This document shows, one piece after another, positions 34,180 through 48,217 of a stretch of DNA of 64,000 bases. The translations under genes and the position numbers were made by a program. The DNA comes from Pachypanchax playfairii. Its lineage: Eukaryota; Chordata; Actinopteri; Cyprinodontiformes; Aplocheilidae. The notes beneath the pieces are model-generated. The model saw only the letters and a program-made list of their open reading frames with translations, was not told where the DNA came from and ran no database searches. How positions within the stretch are numbered: position 1 is the stretch's first letter; every line of letters begins with the position of its first letter. Where the stretch lies: assembly GCA_006937955.1 (NCBI GenBank), contig SSNP01000019.1, forward strand, positions 5,320,103-5,384,102. The letters run 5' to 3'.

Positions 34180-37100
34180 GATAATGAAACAAAAGAGTGA
34201 AATATAATGGAGAAGAGAAGAAGAGGCATGTTGTGACGCCCTACAAGTCAAAGATCTGTGATATATGGCTAATGAAAAATAGTTCTAGACGAAAATCAGA
34301 TTAGACAGGAGACAAGAAACTGCAAGCGCCTGTCTTTTCACTCATCTCTATTGTCATTCTTTTCTTGTTCTCATCTCACTTCCTTTATCCCATTATCGTA
34401 GGGTCTCTCCATTTCTGTCAGTTCCTCTTTCGTCTTTCTCTTTGATAGGCCAGATGTGGGTAATGAGGAAAGCAGAGGCCAAGAACAACTGAAGGTTTTC
34501 TACTAACCATCAATAACCATCAAGATCTTTAGATCACGTTTAAAAAACATAATTAGCAGTGAGGAGTTATCGCTTCCTGTTTTATTTATTATTTCTTCTG
34601 AAAATTCTTGTTCTCTGTCATCTGCTTTGTTACATCTAATAACATGAATATTACGCTAGATAATTATAATTAGCATAAAAATAACTAGATAACAAAAATA
34701 ACAGCATTCATAGAAAAGAAGCAACAAAAATTACAGCAAAGTTAATTCACTCAAAACAATTATATTGCTGTTAAAAAAAAAACAATTAGTTTTTCTTTTA
34801 CTTTAATGCATTTCTAATACAATCAATAGATTTAACGGGTTTATTCATTTTTTTCTACAACTTTTTTTAGCTTACTTCCTAAAGCACTAAATGATTTTTT
34901 TCATACGTTCTGAGTATCTAAATTCACACACTGCTGCGACAGCTGCTTGCTTCCCTGCTGTTTAATTTATTTTTTAAGCCTTGATCCTCTTACTTTTTAT
35001 CCAGGCAACAGCTGAGTCAAGAGTCCTGTGAGAATATTCATTGTACATCAGATCTGCCATGGCAGCAGTTAATGATTTATTCCATGTCCTCCTAATGTGC
35101 TTTTCATTTAAAACTTTCTGATCAAAACGATGTTTGTTACCAATTTATTTCTGCAGGATCATCAACTAAAACTCAGTACTGGTAAATAGGTTGACTGAAC
35201 CCTAATAACAGTTTTGACCCAGTCCATGTTTTCTGAAAACCAGTGAAACAACAGAATTGCGTGATGATAAAAGGAGGACGTTTTCCACCCTGGTGAAATA
35301 CTTTTGTTTTATTTTCAGTGCATAATCCAGAACTCGTTGCATCAGCTTTCCATACTTGTTACAGCGACATGTTGCCAATTATGTTTCTCTGACAATGACT
35401 GATGCTCCGGCGGCACCAGTAAACATCATCACTCAGCAGTGTTCCCTTATCAACAAATAACTTCAACTTTATATGGGGGTTGGAGGAGAAACAGGGATCA
35501 TATAAAACAGTGTGAGGTTTTCTGGTTTTTCTCCCTCTCATTTATTGAATCTTTTACTAGCTTTCTATACAACAACCAACTTTTGCAGTGCATTTGCCCA
35601 ATATTTTTAGATTTTATGGTTTTCAATACACAGTTGTGTATGTCTGTCAATGATGTGAGCCTGGAACGGAAAAATAAAAAACTGTGTGACATCAAACTTC
35701 TGACCTTTAAAGTGAGAAAAGCTTTGTACTCAGAGTTAGACAGTGTGAACACACACACATACAAACAATCATTTAGCCTGGCTGTTTTCTCAGAAAAAAC
35801 AGGGAGAAAAAAATAAAGTAAAAAACAAAAGCAACTACAAAACAAAAAAACAACCATGTGAAAAAATTCTAAGTGCTCAACACAAAAGCAGTTAACAAAA
35901 CAAAAAGTGGTGAAAATTATTTTGTCTGTTGTAGATGTTCTTCAGCAACCACAGTTTGGAGAGACGGAGATTGATTCTGACAAAATTGACAAGTTAAAAG
36001 CTTGTCCAAGCAGGGAAGCTTTCACAGTGGTGTCTTTCCGTCCTAATACTGCTTTAATCCTAAAATCTATCATGGCAATTCATGCAAACAAAATTTTCTA
36101 AACCCTTCCACTGCTGCAAATTTGACATTCTTAGGGTTATGTAATTCTCTCATATGAAATTAAAATTAGTGATGACGCTAGCTAGCTGGAGCATTTCTGG
36201 TTTATAAAGTCACTTGCCATTTTAACTTTGCTTTTAGTTAGTATGTGTCATCATCCATGCTTATTGAAAAGCCTCATGTCACTGCTGATTATTAATTTCA
36301 CGGTTAGTTAAATGGAACTGTAGGTTTTTTGCTGTAGCATTTTAAGTGAAGTTTAGAGCTTTTCCAGCTGTTATTTTGCAATATTTATAACTGAATAACC
36401 ACATTAAGCAAAAGTAAGAGCAGTTCAAGCTTAATAAAAATATTCACATAAATGTTAAGATCTTTTGGAGCATCCGTATTGATATGGCAATAATCCACTT
36501 TAGTCTTATAGCGCTGCTTGAGCTGGCTGCTAGCTTGTCACTTCAGCAAGAACTATTGTCTTAAACCATTCAAAGAACATCTGCAAGAGATAGGATATAA
36601 CTGGTTCTTACCCTTTCCCCCAGGAGCCACTTCAAAAACTCTTACATTTCAAAATGACACTTAAAATGTAAGTTAAGGTAATTTTGTTCTTAACAAAATA
36701 AGCAGCTTCTCGTGATATTGGCCTTCCAGAGGGACAGAATTTATTCATAAATGAAGGAAATAAAAATAAAGTCAGCAAATGACAGTAAACCGAGGGAATT
36801 TTTTTTGACTCCTCATTCACCTCTATACTCATAGTCTTAATTAATAATTTAAACGTGTTGGACAAGATACAAAATTTAATTAACTTGGCTGGTCTCTGCC
36901 AAGCTGTGAAATTAAACTCCTTATACTTTGGCCCTTCATCTTTTCCTTCATCAAGCTAATTCATTACAGTCCCAAAGTTTCAGCTTCATATAACAAAAGA
37001 GTAAGAAAATGAGGGCAAACCACAGATTATCATCAGCATCTTGTCTCTTACCCTGGAAACATTTTGTAGATTTTCATTATAAGCCACAATTAAAATAAAT

Positions 37101-37370
37101 AGTCCAGATTTTTGCTGAAGGACAAACATACTGCATGTCTGTTATCTTCATGGGTTGGCAATAAAACAGGTGTGACAATTATACTTTGCTTATTGGATTT
37201 TGAGCCACTGTAAATGAGTGCATCATGCAGGTAATCTAGAACCACAAGAGCACATGAATCATGACTCGACTCTAACATCTTTATATTGTTACACAGGAAG
37301 TAACTATCTGTACCTTCTCAAGGAAACACCTCGGCTAAGTGCATAACCCCCGAACTGTTAGGACAGAGAT
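34180..37370. other. non-coding, AT-rich
   Basis: No gene is supported. Overlapping open frames on both strands at 35439-35857 have no family resemblance and no codon-like bias. Confidence 0.6.
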
Positions 37371-37377
37371 TGTTGGC

Positions 37378-37413
37378 TTAAAGCTGCTATCCTTAATTTG
37401 CATAACAAATTGA
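37378..37413 (+). repeat. TTAAAGCTGC end repeat, copy 2
   Basis: Shares the 36-base box with 28425-28460. Downstream (37640-38060) is a GC-richer stretch with CGCCATGTTGAATG, resembling the interior of short non-autonomous elements. No paired end found. Confidence 0.5.
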
Positions 37414-40400
37414 AAATGTTCCAAAACACATGACAGGGTATTTTATCCTGATGGAAGCAGCTATCAGATGAAACATGGTGCTCATTAGAGGGATGGACCT
37501 GGTCAGCAACAACACTCAGGTTTACCTGATCAACCAGGCCCTCACGTCTTTGACAGATTACTTTACAAAGACGTGAGGGCCTGAAGCTGAACCTGCTGTC
37601 CCTCAATTTTGAAGCCAGTTTAGCCAGTTGAGAGAGAACCAATCACAGAAACCAGGAAGTGACGCAACATATGTGACGCTAAAGCGGATACACATGAGGC
37701 GGAACAAAAACAAAAGGTTTAGCGAGTGGAGCCGTAATGGTAGCTACAGAGCCGTGGTTAATGGAGGAGAAAAGACGAATATCAATGACAGTTGTCGCTT
37801 TTGTGTCAAAAACTTGCAAATACAAGGTGTCATTACACACTCGGTTCACGTATTTGACCGCCCCAAGCAAACACTGTGCAAACACAGAAGTAAACACTTC
37901 ATCCACAGCTGAGTCCGCCATGTTGAATGTTGTGCTCTGGGTGGAAAACGCTAGTTCCGTGTTTTCAGGATGACGCACAACAAAGGTGATATGTGATTGG
38001 TCCGTCATAAAATTTGACGTGGAAATGATCGGGTGCGGCTCCGGTGTCAGACCCTTCTGCATTTGAACATAATACAGGAGGATCTGATTGGTCAGGCTAC
38101 ACTTAGGTGGGCTGTGGAGTTTAAATAATCCTCAGGTGGTACAAAGGGGCCTAAAATGAGTCAAAATGTGCTCAACACCATCAAACCACCATCAGCCTGA
38201 ACTGAGGCAGGATGGATCCATGTTTTCAGATTGTTCAAGCCACATTTGTTCAACCTGAAATGGAGACTCATTGAACCCAACAACATTTTCCCAATCTGTT
38301 GTTCTCCAGATTTTGTGAATATGAGCAATCTGAAGCCTAACAAAATTTTAACAAACGAAACAAGTTTCCGGTTCCTGTTTCCTGACAGGAGGGGCACTGG
38401 GTGGGATCTGTTTCAAGGTACAAGATGTTCCTTCACAGAAATGAGCACAGCAAAGACTAATGTGCTGAATATTATCTGTAAATATAATAGGAACAGAAAT
38501 ACAAGATGTGCTGTCAAATATCAGAAAGTCCGTGATGGAGAGCAGTTTTTTTAAAACAGTTTGACGTGTGACTTTTTGTCTCTCACTGATTCAAACATTT
38601 CCATTATACCTTCCTTACATGGCAGGTGTAAATCACTAGTCCTGAAAATTTACTTGAACCTTGATCAGATTTAGAATCGGTTTGTTTTATTTGCACAATA
38701 CAAGAAATGTATCTTGGGTGAATGTGTGTAGAGATTTAATCAATATGAGGATAACAAACATAAGAACCAGTAATATTTACATGTCCAAAGTAAAGATCAA
38801 ACCAAAGAGGTGGTATGTTCAGTAAACAGTCTCAACTAAGATGTTCATGAATTTATTGTGACAAATCCAGTATTAATTTATAGTTTTAAATTATCATGAG
38901 TTTTGAAACAACTACAATATAGTTTTTACTTCATTGTGCATGATAAAATTTGCTTCTGTTTCACTACAAGTGCATCTGAGTGAGTGATGATTGATTATTT
39001 GGATGTGATTTCCTCTGAAAAAAAAACCCTTCAAGCGACCATAATTTTTCAAATGTGTAATTTTCTTTGAATGATTTATGAAATGAGCAGTTCATATTTT
39101 TCTGTTTGCTTAAAAATCTTCTTTTCCTCGTGTATTTGTTGTTTCCCTCCAGCTTTCTTTCAGCCCTGCTTTCAAATATTTGACTTATCTAGAAGACTCT
39201 TGTAGAACATAATGTCTTGTCTGCTGCAAGAACCAAGTCTCTAAGAAATCCGGCTAAATGAAAAGGGGAGCAAAGTGTGTGAAAGAAGTTGGAACACATG
39301 ATAAAACATGTGTTTTTGAGTGATTTCTTCAGGGTTTTGGCTGAACGTACGTACTGTATATGCTGTTGCTTCTAGGGATTTGCACACGAGCCGCCACATC
39401 ACCAATTTTAGTGAATGTAAAAATCTTTTTTTCTTTTCTGCCTGCACATAGTTGAAGAGTTCTTGGCAAAAATAGTTCCCAGTTGTTTAACTGACCATTA
39501 GCTGATTTGCATTTTGTTGTTTTTCCAGTAACAGTCCAGTCACCAGAATGAGCTGTTTGATTTGATGCGATTGTAGCAGAAATATGAGCCCGAGGCCTCC
39601 AAAAACAACAAAGCATCCTGCTTCTCCTCCGGCTCAAAGAGAAAATGGGATCAGGGTTTTTACAGAAAAGCTGCCATATGTTCACATGTTGTACACGAGA
39701 AACATAAATTTCACAGCAGTATGTGCAGGAATGCCTGGTGGGACTCATGGCTGCAAACGTGGTTCATTAGGAGTGATGGCTTTAACAAAATCAGCTGATG
39801 TTGGAGAACATATTTTGTAAATCTTCAACCTTGGGGCTACACTTAACCTCATTAAGAAACATAAAACTCACAACTGATGGATACTTGATGATCAGCAGCT
39901 TCTCTTATCACTGCTCTTTTCTTTGACAGAAACGTTTCAGTAATGTTGCTTCTAGTTTCATCTTTTTCTCTTTTGATACCCAGGATGTCCTGTTGACAAG
40001 AAGATGCCGATTAATTCAACATTTTATCTTTAACCTTCAAATAAGTACTTTTTGGGGGTTGTAAAGACCATAAAATCAGGGACAGCTCTGATTTAAAAAA
40101 AAGTGTAACTGAATGAATTTAACCAAACTGGTCTCCTGTCCAACATTTCATTGCCAACATCAGATCAGTTCACAAGGGCAAAAAAGATTCTCATCCAAGC
40201 TTTGAATTTTGCATTAAAAGATTTGTACACTTCTTTAACTTTAAAATAATCAAGCATTTTCAGCTGACAGATGCCAGCTTCTCCTTCCGCTCCTCTCTAA
40301 TACCCCCCCGACATCCCTGCAGCACCAACACATGCAGAAAATCCTGCAGGAAGCTGCGCAGAGCAGTCAAGCTAGAAGAATAAACAGTGCAGGTGTTTTA

Positions 40401-40860
40401 TTAGGGGATGTTTACTTTGGTCAGACAGTGTGCATTGATGCGTTTATTGTTTAGGATGTCAGTCTTTATGAACTTTAACACTATATTGGTAAAATATGAC
40501 AGGTTTATACAAATCAATGACATTCAAACCTTAAAATGACTAACTTATTCCTCTCTCTTTCTGCATGACATTCACTATGTTTTAGTAAAATGTGTAAACA
40601 TGTTTAAAATAAAATCAGCATATCTGTCTTCTTCTGTTGTTTTAAAAGCCAGAGTGCAGATTTCCAAAAGGATGACACATAGTATAAATGGGCCCATAAC
40701 CTTAAAGAACTCTAGTTTTTTACAGAATTATAGACTGTTTATCATAATTCAAGTGGCTACCATAAACCAAAATGAAATCAATATGAATCAATGATACACT
40801 TTCTTTAATCATTTTCTTTCAAGAATGTAAAGGTATTGATTGAATTTGATTGTCTCAGCT
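37414..40860. other. non-coding
   Basis: No gene is supported. The 127-codon minus-strand frame (37679-38062) and the 139-codon frame (39329-39748) lack domains. Confidence 0.55.
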
Positions 40861-40864
40861 TGAG

Positions 40865-40945
40865 GGAAGGGGGGGGGGGCCACCTGGGGTGGCCAGTCTA
40901 GTGGCCCGTGCCCCCCTGGGCCACCCACTGGACACACCCCTAACT
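40865..40945. repeat. G-rich/GGCCACC repeat fragment
   Basis: A G run is followed by GGCCACCTGGGGTGGCCAG and GGGCCACCCACTGGACAC. The GGCCACC/GGTGGCC pairs can fold, and the style matches dispersed fish repeats. Not classified. Confidence 0.4.
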
Positions 40946-41039
40946 TAATGTTCACTCCAGCACAAAATGTCATATTAATTAAGAAAATAGGTGTAGCTAC
41001 AGTCATTAGCATAGACCGCCATTAATGGTTGATTAGTGT

Positions 41040-41720
41040 TATATGTCAGGAGTCAGGAGCGGTTCTCTGGTTTTTGGTTTTGTTTATTTTGATCTTCCTA
41101 CTATCTTGTTCTCCCAGCTCTCTCCCCCTCCCCCCTGGTGTTTTAGTCCTACTGCTGCTTCTCCTCAGGTGACCAGGTGGTAATAATCTGGTTGATTACT
41201 CTGGACTGCCAGCAGGCACAGCTGTGGATCATCACTCATTATTCTGAACTGTTTAAAAGCAAGAGCTTCACTACAACTCAACGCCAGACCGTTGTTTCTA
41301 ACTGGGTGATCGTACCAATCCAGATAATTGTAGTATTGATCTGAAAGTAATTTAGTGTTAATTCTAATGTGTGTTTTTGCTCCTTCCACCCTGAAAGTTG
41401 TTGGTTTTTTTGGATTACACGTTTCATCGCACTTTGGATTACCTCACCTTTGGAACCGCGTTGATACCTGTGCCTACTGGACCCCTCTTGTCATCCACAC
41501 CACCAACTGCTGTTCACTCAAACCCTGCCCACTCACGGAACTCACCTGCCTGCCACCTGGTCTGTTCCTCATCACGCTCTTTGGTTTTGCTCGTTCCGAC
41601 TCCTCTACCCTCCTGTGCTCCTCTGGACCCCGTTTCACATTAACTCACGAAGCACTGTATTCTTGTTTGTCTGGTCCCCCCCATTCCCCTGGCCTAGTAC
41701 ACATTATGACACTGTATTTA
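41040..41720. other. unclassified, possibly transposon-derived stretch
   Basis: A C/T-rich, GC-richer segment (41380-41700) in AT-rich surroundings. It is open for up to 138 codons on the plus strand, but the residues (S, P, L and T rich) carry no known domain. The change in base composition suggests an inserted element. Confidence 0.3.
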
Positions 41721-41724
41721 CAAA

Positions 41725-44210
41725 AAAATGATATAAATTTTCCATTAGAGAATATGGTATTTCAGCATTAAGAACAGAAGCTGAATAAGTTTGCTTAACA
41801 TAGTGATGGCCTGAGGAAAAAAAAAAAAGTGTTTTGTTTCTTGTAGTTTTAGTGTACAGTGATGTGGAACATCACCAAAAGGGTAGAGTAGAGAAGAAAT
41901 GAGATCCTTTAGCTGGGAGGAAAAATATTCAAACAACTAATCTCACTATTTGTTCTTTGTAGCACATAAAACCCCCCAAAATATTCCTGTTCAAAATCAC
42001 AGCAAATGAAGCATGAATTAAAGTTGAGTAAAAATTGAAAAGCTGCAAAGTTTTAATCTGAACTGGAAGAGTAATGTACGTCCTCGTGTGTTTTCACAAT
42101 GACTCATTAAATGACTCAAACCTTGGCAGCTCCAAGCAGTGAAACGATTCTGTTTTTCCAAATATTTGACATGGTAGTTGAAAGCCAATTATATGCTCCA
42201 AAGAATAAGAAAGCCTACATTTACTTTAAATTATTAAAATATTGGTCTAATTGTATGTCAAGACAACCTTTTTTTATATATTTCATTGAAATCTTGATTC
42301 CAGTGTGAACAAATTCTAATTCTTGAATTCATCCAAAAGAAATTTAATTGAATTTAATCTTCTTTATGTGCTTTGAAGACTTTTGTCACATGTGAGTCAT
42401 TTACAGACAACATTACTGATACATAATTGATCTATATATCTGTTTATCATATATTAAAGATCCAGTGTTTATGAAGACGTCCTTATGACGCATGCTTAAT
42501 GGAGTCTTTAAGCTTTCTAAAGACTGAATGAGATCCCTGTCCCAAACAATATTAGCATTTTTGATGAATAGAAGACTGATGAACAGAAATGCTCAGACAG
42601 AAACATTTCAAATGATGAATTTGGAATGTTGACACTGTCAAATTTCCCAGGAAAGATTTATGCTCTGCACAGACATGAATCAACTAAAGCAGGCAGGAAT
42701 TTACTATCTGAATCATCTGATAATTGTTGCACAAAGTCTACTGATGCAAGCAAACTGGAGAAGCACGAATATCAGAGGAGACAGAGGTGATCAAGTCCTG
42801 GTGAAAAAAAAGAGAACTGAAGCAGTGATTTGTGTATTTGTAACCAGATGTGAGCAGTTCAAGTTAAATCATTAGGGATGGAATACTCTAACATCCTCCT
42901 GAACTCTCTCTAATGAGCAGCATGTTGACACTAAAAAAAAGCACATAAATCAGAAATGTCAACTATTTTGGTTGGTCTTTTAGTTGTTTCAAATCACTCA
43001 CCTTTCACTGCTTTTATTTTCCCCCTCTTAAAAGCTGTTGTCTTTTATTTTGCAAATCCACCAGCTGTCAGAGTAATGCTCTCGCTCCTCTCACAGCCTG
43101 GTTGTCTCCGTCACTTCTCTGTTCAGTGCTGTGAAAAGGGAAATCTATAGCCTGCCACCTCATTCTCTCTGGACCTTTTTCAATTTGCAGCATGGATTTC
43201 CCATGGCTGTCAAAACTGGGTGAGACTGAGATGAAGGGTTTCAGAGCAGAGGTTTGATGTGTAACAAGCCACATGTAAGGCCGTTGTGGGTTCACCACAG
43301 AGCTGAAAGTGTGGAGTCATTTACAGTTCAAAGAGAAACAAGGTGTGGGATATATGGAGATGAAGAACATTACTGAGAGTCCTGATAAAGCACCAAACAT
43401 TCATTTCCTGCAGGTTGTTTGTTTATTCAATACAAATTGGAGGTTAAAATCTTGTTGATTATAATGGATTTAGAAATCTCTGAAGGCTCAGGTTGCATTT
43501 ATCAACTATAAACATGGACTTTTGTATACGAGTGTTTTTGCATGTATTTTGGTCTGCAGAGATATTTAAAAGTGATTATTTGTGTTATTTGTTCTTATTT
43601 AGCGTAATGAGTCAAATTCATTTTCAGAATTACAGCAGGATTTAACCACCTTTCAGAGGAACATTGTTACTGAGTAAATATTGATTTATAAGTTATATTT
43701 TGATTTGAAAAGACATGGAGACACTGTACATTAAGTTCAGCAGAGGAGATTCATTTCCTCAGTAGGGGTTCTTTCTCTCTGACGACCACTGATTGGTGAG
43801 ACCGTGTGCTCCACCTGATGGAGCAGCTTTACACTCACAGTGTTCAACTTCCAACTTTAGGCCACTGGTGGGGATAATTGATGTGGAGTTTTCAATGTTC
43901 TGCTCCACGTGTGGGAAGGAAACTGCATTCCCCACTTTACATGGACTGCTAGTTGGATTCTGTTACGATTCTGAAACAGGTCCCTGAATATTAAGCAAAG
44001 AAGCAGGAATGTTAAAGTGATGAAAACCCCTTTTTTATGAGATACTGGAAAAACATACCTAAAATTATCATGACAAAGCTGTATTGTAGCAACACAGCCG
44101 TGCTGATATTGTAGTTTTTACCGTGAACACAATCGTTTATACTTTTCACACGTATTTTGTTGTAGAACCTTTTGAAGTTGTGACCAGCAAACAAACACTT
44201 CCACTCGGAA
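41725..44210. other. non-coding, AT-rich
   Basis: No gene or repeat family recognised. Confidence 0.6.
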
Positions 44211-44217
44211 TTTCTTT

Positions 44218-44778
44218 TTAAAGAGGCCCTTCCGTTAAAAACGTTTTTTTCTGAGGTTTCTGTTGAATATTTTAGCTCCACAGGTGTTCTTACCTTCATA
44301 GTGGGTGTGAAAACAGGTCAACAACTTCTCTTTCAGTTTTAATCTCTCAAACTACGCAGGTGGCTAAAAAACCTGAGTTCTCTCGAGTTTGATCGTGTTT
44401 GTTTCATCACAACTCCTTTGTTTGTTAGTATTCGGCAGCTCCCGCAGTTGAAACCACGCCTAGCATGCTGCTGCTAAAAGCTGTGGCATAAGACGTAACA
44501 AACAGGAAGAAAGAACGTCTGCTGTTGCTATGCGCAGCGGGGCAGGAAACAGTATACCTTGCTCTCATAGGTTCGTTTGTTAGCCAATCAGAGTCCAGCA
44601 AATTTGAATAATGAATATGAACGAGCTGCTGCTGAAGCAGCCGATTTAGATGCAGACAGATTGAAAGGTCTGTTAATCAGTGTTTCCTAACGTTTTTATA
44701 TAAAATGTTTCATATTACTGGTTAATACTTAAGAAATAACCACAAAGTCATGAAATTTGTATGAAATGGCCTCTTTAA
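44218..44778 (-). mobile_element. TTAA-type inverted-repeat element (family TTAAAGAGGCC), copy 2
   Basis: Reverse-oriented copy of 26360-27047, 561 bp, with TTAA at both ends (44218-44221 and 44775-44778). The GC-richer core (about 44440-44580) and the ATGAAG/GTAAGAACACC site are retained. No transposase. Confidence 0.8.
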
Positions 44779-44779
44779 G

Positions 44780-46305
44780 ATATTTGTCTGTTCCCTTTTA
44801 GCTCCTCTGTTTTGTTTGTATCCATTAAATATCGAAAACAACGTGTTTCTTCTGACGCTGCAAAGCATCTTTTACATCTTCACCACCGTAAAATAATTTA
44901 TTCTGAAAGATTTTTAATTTAAAATCGATGTACGTCATGTAAAAAAAATCTAATGTAGAACATTTTATTCATATTAGAACATGTTAATAATATTCCTAAT
45001 AGTTCTCCACTATGTTGCTGCTATAAAGTTCAAAATGGTAAAATATTTTAATATAATAAAATAGTTAAATATCTCAGTTTCTACTTCTGACATTCAGTTT
45101 ATGATCTATTGGTAGTTAATATTCTCTTTTTAATTACATTTTACACAAAGTTCCAAAGTTTTTGAAATTGCGAATTGTATTTTAATTTAACAATATACTT
45201 TTATTTCCCAGAATTTACAGTCATTTTTCAATTCATACCAAGTGACATGATAATACACATTTTAAAGGAGGAACTATCAAGACAAACTACTTTATTAATC
45301 ATCTTTATCTTGTAGAGAATGTTTTAGTTCTAATCAGGATTTTACTTACAACACACTGAGTGATGCAATAACAAAAGACCAAACAGGAGTTGACAGATAT
45401 ATTAAAGTCATATGGCGTTGTGATGCTGCTTAAATGTAACCTGAGATTCTTTTAAAAAAGTCTAGTTTAATCTAGCAAACATAGTGGGAGGAAAATGAGT
45501 TGTTTGATTGTCTTGAGGCTGCGCTGACTGAGCAAATAACAAAAACATTCAAGTCAAAATTTCTGATTAAACAACAGTTTTTTGTTTTGTTTATAGAAGT
45601 TATTGATCCAGAGAGGAAGGATTTGTCAGATTCTTTACTGCCAGATAATAAATGGTTCCTCTGGTCTGAACAGGGTTTTACAGAATGCATTTGTTTTCTA
45701 TAAATAATAACTGACAGTAATTGCACGGTGTAGAAAGGATGTAAACAGATGGCGTCATTCTGAATATAATTTTACAATAACAGAGAAAACAGACTTGGTA
45801 AAAGATTTTATTTTCCCCAGAATTGGGGAATTCTGCATTGCATTGGTTTGTATTATTTTGTGTGTGCAGAACAAATGACACAAACAAATCATATCTTTAA
45901 TGAATGCTACTTAGCAGAACATCTCATTAAACCCCATATGCCACAAGTCATTCAGTAAAATCCAACATACAGTTCAAACTGCACATCTAATATTGCTCTA
46001 CTAATAAAAAAAAAGGCATTGAATGTGTATTCCTGCCAATCCCTGAGTATCAGACCAAATATGTGGTCATCAGAGGAATTTGGTTCATACTGATGTTATT
46101 ATAAATTAGTAATGGACTAATAAAATAATCCTAAAGTCAGTGGAAGGCAGGAGTGATGGACTTCCTCCTTTATCTGAGACATCAGTACTAGCTGCTTTCT
46201 TTAAAGCAGAAAGAAGTTAAAACATGTTTGTGTTTAAAATAAAACACCTATATTATACCAACATCCTCCTTCAAATGAAGTAACTTAGTTGTTCTTCTTT
46301 TAGAA
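44780..46305. other. non-coding, AT-rich
   Basis: No gene or repeat family recognised. Confidence 0.6.
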
Positions 46306-46311
46306 TACGTG

Positions 46312-47007
46312 TTAAAGCAGTACAAAAAAACTTTTACAACTTTAGGCTGCTGTTATGAAACTTGTCTAAGTGGATATTCACCGAAAATCACATTCAGCTT
46401 CATATCAGACACTCTAGACGTCTCTGGTCCTCCTGTATTACACTTAATAACTTCAGTAATTCGGGTCGCAGCTGTAAGTGGTGTTCTGGTGATTTATGCT
46501 GCCCTGATGAAAAATGCCGCCACAGTACGAATTGATAACTTATTTCATAACAAGATGTCATTGGACGTTCATACAGTATTCTTGTTTATGATGAGTGTGT
46601 CCTGTTAATTATTTAAACATATTTTTATGATCCTTTCCCATATATTTTCTATATAAAAGCCCTCTTGGTCCTTATCAGCCATTGTTGGGTCCTTCTCCTC
46701 TGGATGTGTCCAAACATTTGCCTGTTACTCTGACAATGTAAAGAAAGTAAAAATAACATTACATTTAGTGTTCCTGTCCTGGGAGAATGTATTTGATAGG
46801 TAAAATGTATTTATGGAAAAATATAAAAACAAAAAATAAACAATAAATCTGTTTATTGAAGTCAAGACTGTGGAACGACACATGTGCAAAAGGAATCGGT
46901 AGCATGTCTCAGCAGGAAGCAAATTTCTACAGAACACTGGGTCCACAAATGGCCGTCTGAGACACGGTTGTTTATGAAAGTGAAAAAGTTATTTAATACT
47001 GCTTTAA
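46312..47007. mobile_element. TTAA-type element, family TTAAAGCAGTACTAAATAA, copy 1
   Basis: Left end TTAAAGCAGTAC and right end (inverted) TTAAAGCAGTATTAAATAAC, with TTAA at both. Homologous to 59956-60765 over the left ~150 bp and the right ~270 bp (both contain TGTGGAAC, ACACATGTGCA and TAGCATGTCTCAGCAGG-type sequence). No coding capacity is supported. Confidence 0.75.
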
Positions 47008-47009
47008 TG

Positions 47010-48210
47010 TTTTTTTACATCCAACATCAAACCAATAACTATATTAATTTTTCACATGTGGAAACATGTTAAATGTACATGTGTCTTTTATAAAAATGTG
47101 TGTCTTACGGGGCTGAATCACATGTTTTAATGTGCTAAGAACAATAAAACACATATTAAACATGCATTCTAATAATTTACCTTCAGACAGAGTCATCTTT
47201 TAAGATCTATAAACTCCATTGTTTAATTTTGACTAACAAGGTCTTCCATCACTGTCACATAAAATGTTCCTGAAATCATATCTGTCATTTGTTTTTTGTC
47301 AAGTATTTGAAATTATTTGCAAATCACTGCTTTTTGTTACTCTTTCATCAGCCTTCTCACATATTTAGAAAAAAAAGTTGCAAACTGTAGAGTAATAATT
47401 ATGCCCACAGACCTTTTCAAACCTTGATTGAAACAGAAAGCAAACAAAAACCAGAATGTTAACGTGTTGAATGTGTGGAAACTGCAGGGTTACAGATTAT
47501 TTATTTGTTTATTTATTTGAGAAAACACCACAAACAGCTCAAGGCTTCTGTCAGCACTTTCTTGTGGACTTTCTGTCAAAATGCCAAAGTATTGTTGATG
47601 CAAACACCTGACTCAAATATGGAGCCAGGACTCGGAAGCTGGTTTCATCTCATTCCGAGTAATGTGATAGCTGGCATCAACAAACTGACTCTTCTTCTGT
47701 TCACTGTCACAAGAGGAAGGAAAGTCCTCCTGACAGCACTCCAACAGACTGAAGTGACTCGCCTGCCTGAGGAGTTCATCTGCTTGGTTCTCTAGCAGAT
47801 GCTGAAAGAAGCTGTAGGAGAATATAAACCATATGGAGACAATAGAAACAAGGGGTCTTTCTGTCGGTATGAGGGGCTGTTGTCGCCATGAGCCAAAGTC
47901 TTAGGTGGATTTTTAGATTATTTATTTGGCCTCTTCACGGGAATCAGAACAGATTGAACATTTCTCCGGTGTTAAACTACAAACTCTCTGATTGATCTTA
48001 GGAACGCAGCTGATGTCTCATCGTATAATTAAATCGGGACTAGTTTTTTTCTTCTGGAAACAGTTAAAGTGGTGACCAGATATCAGTTTCACTGACCTGA
48101 ATGGAGAAAGTTGTTGGAACCTTCCATCACAGAATGTTTTATTTAATAAAATGTTCACCATTTAAAAAGGACTAAAAATCAGCAAAAGAAGACTAGACAT
48201 TTATTTTGAG
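47010..48210. other. non-coding, AT-rich
   Basis: No gene. The 106-codon plus frame at 47475-47795 has no family resemblance. Confidence 0.55.
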
Positions 48211-48217
48211 TTGTAGT

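Noticed and set aside
37679..38062. 127-codon minus-strand frame beginning MQKGLTPEPH
   Set aside because: No recognisable domain. It sits in a GC-richer stretch next to a TTAA-type end, probably element interior.
39329..39748. 139-codon minus-strand frame
   Set aside because: No domain, splice context or composition change; expected by chance over this length.
41355..41771. 138-codon plus-strand frame
   Set aside because: S/P/L-rich without a domain, in a stretch of altered base composition that looks transposon-derived.
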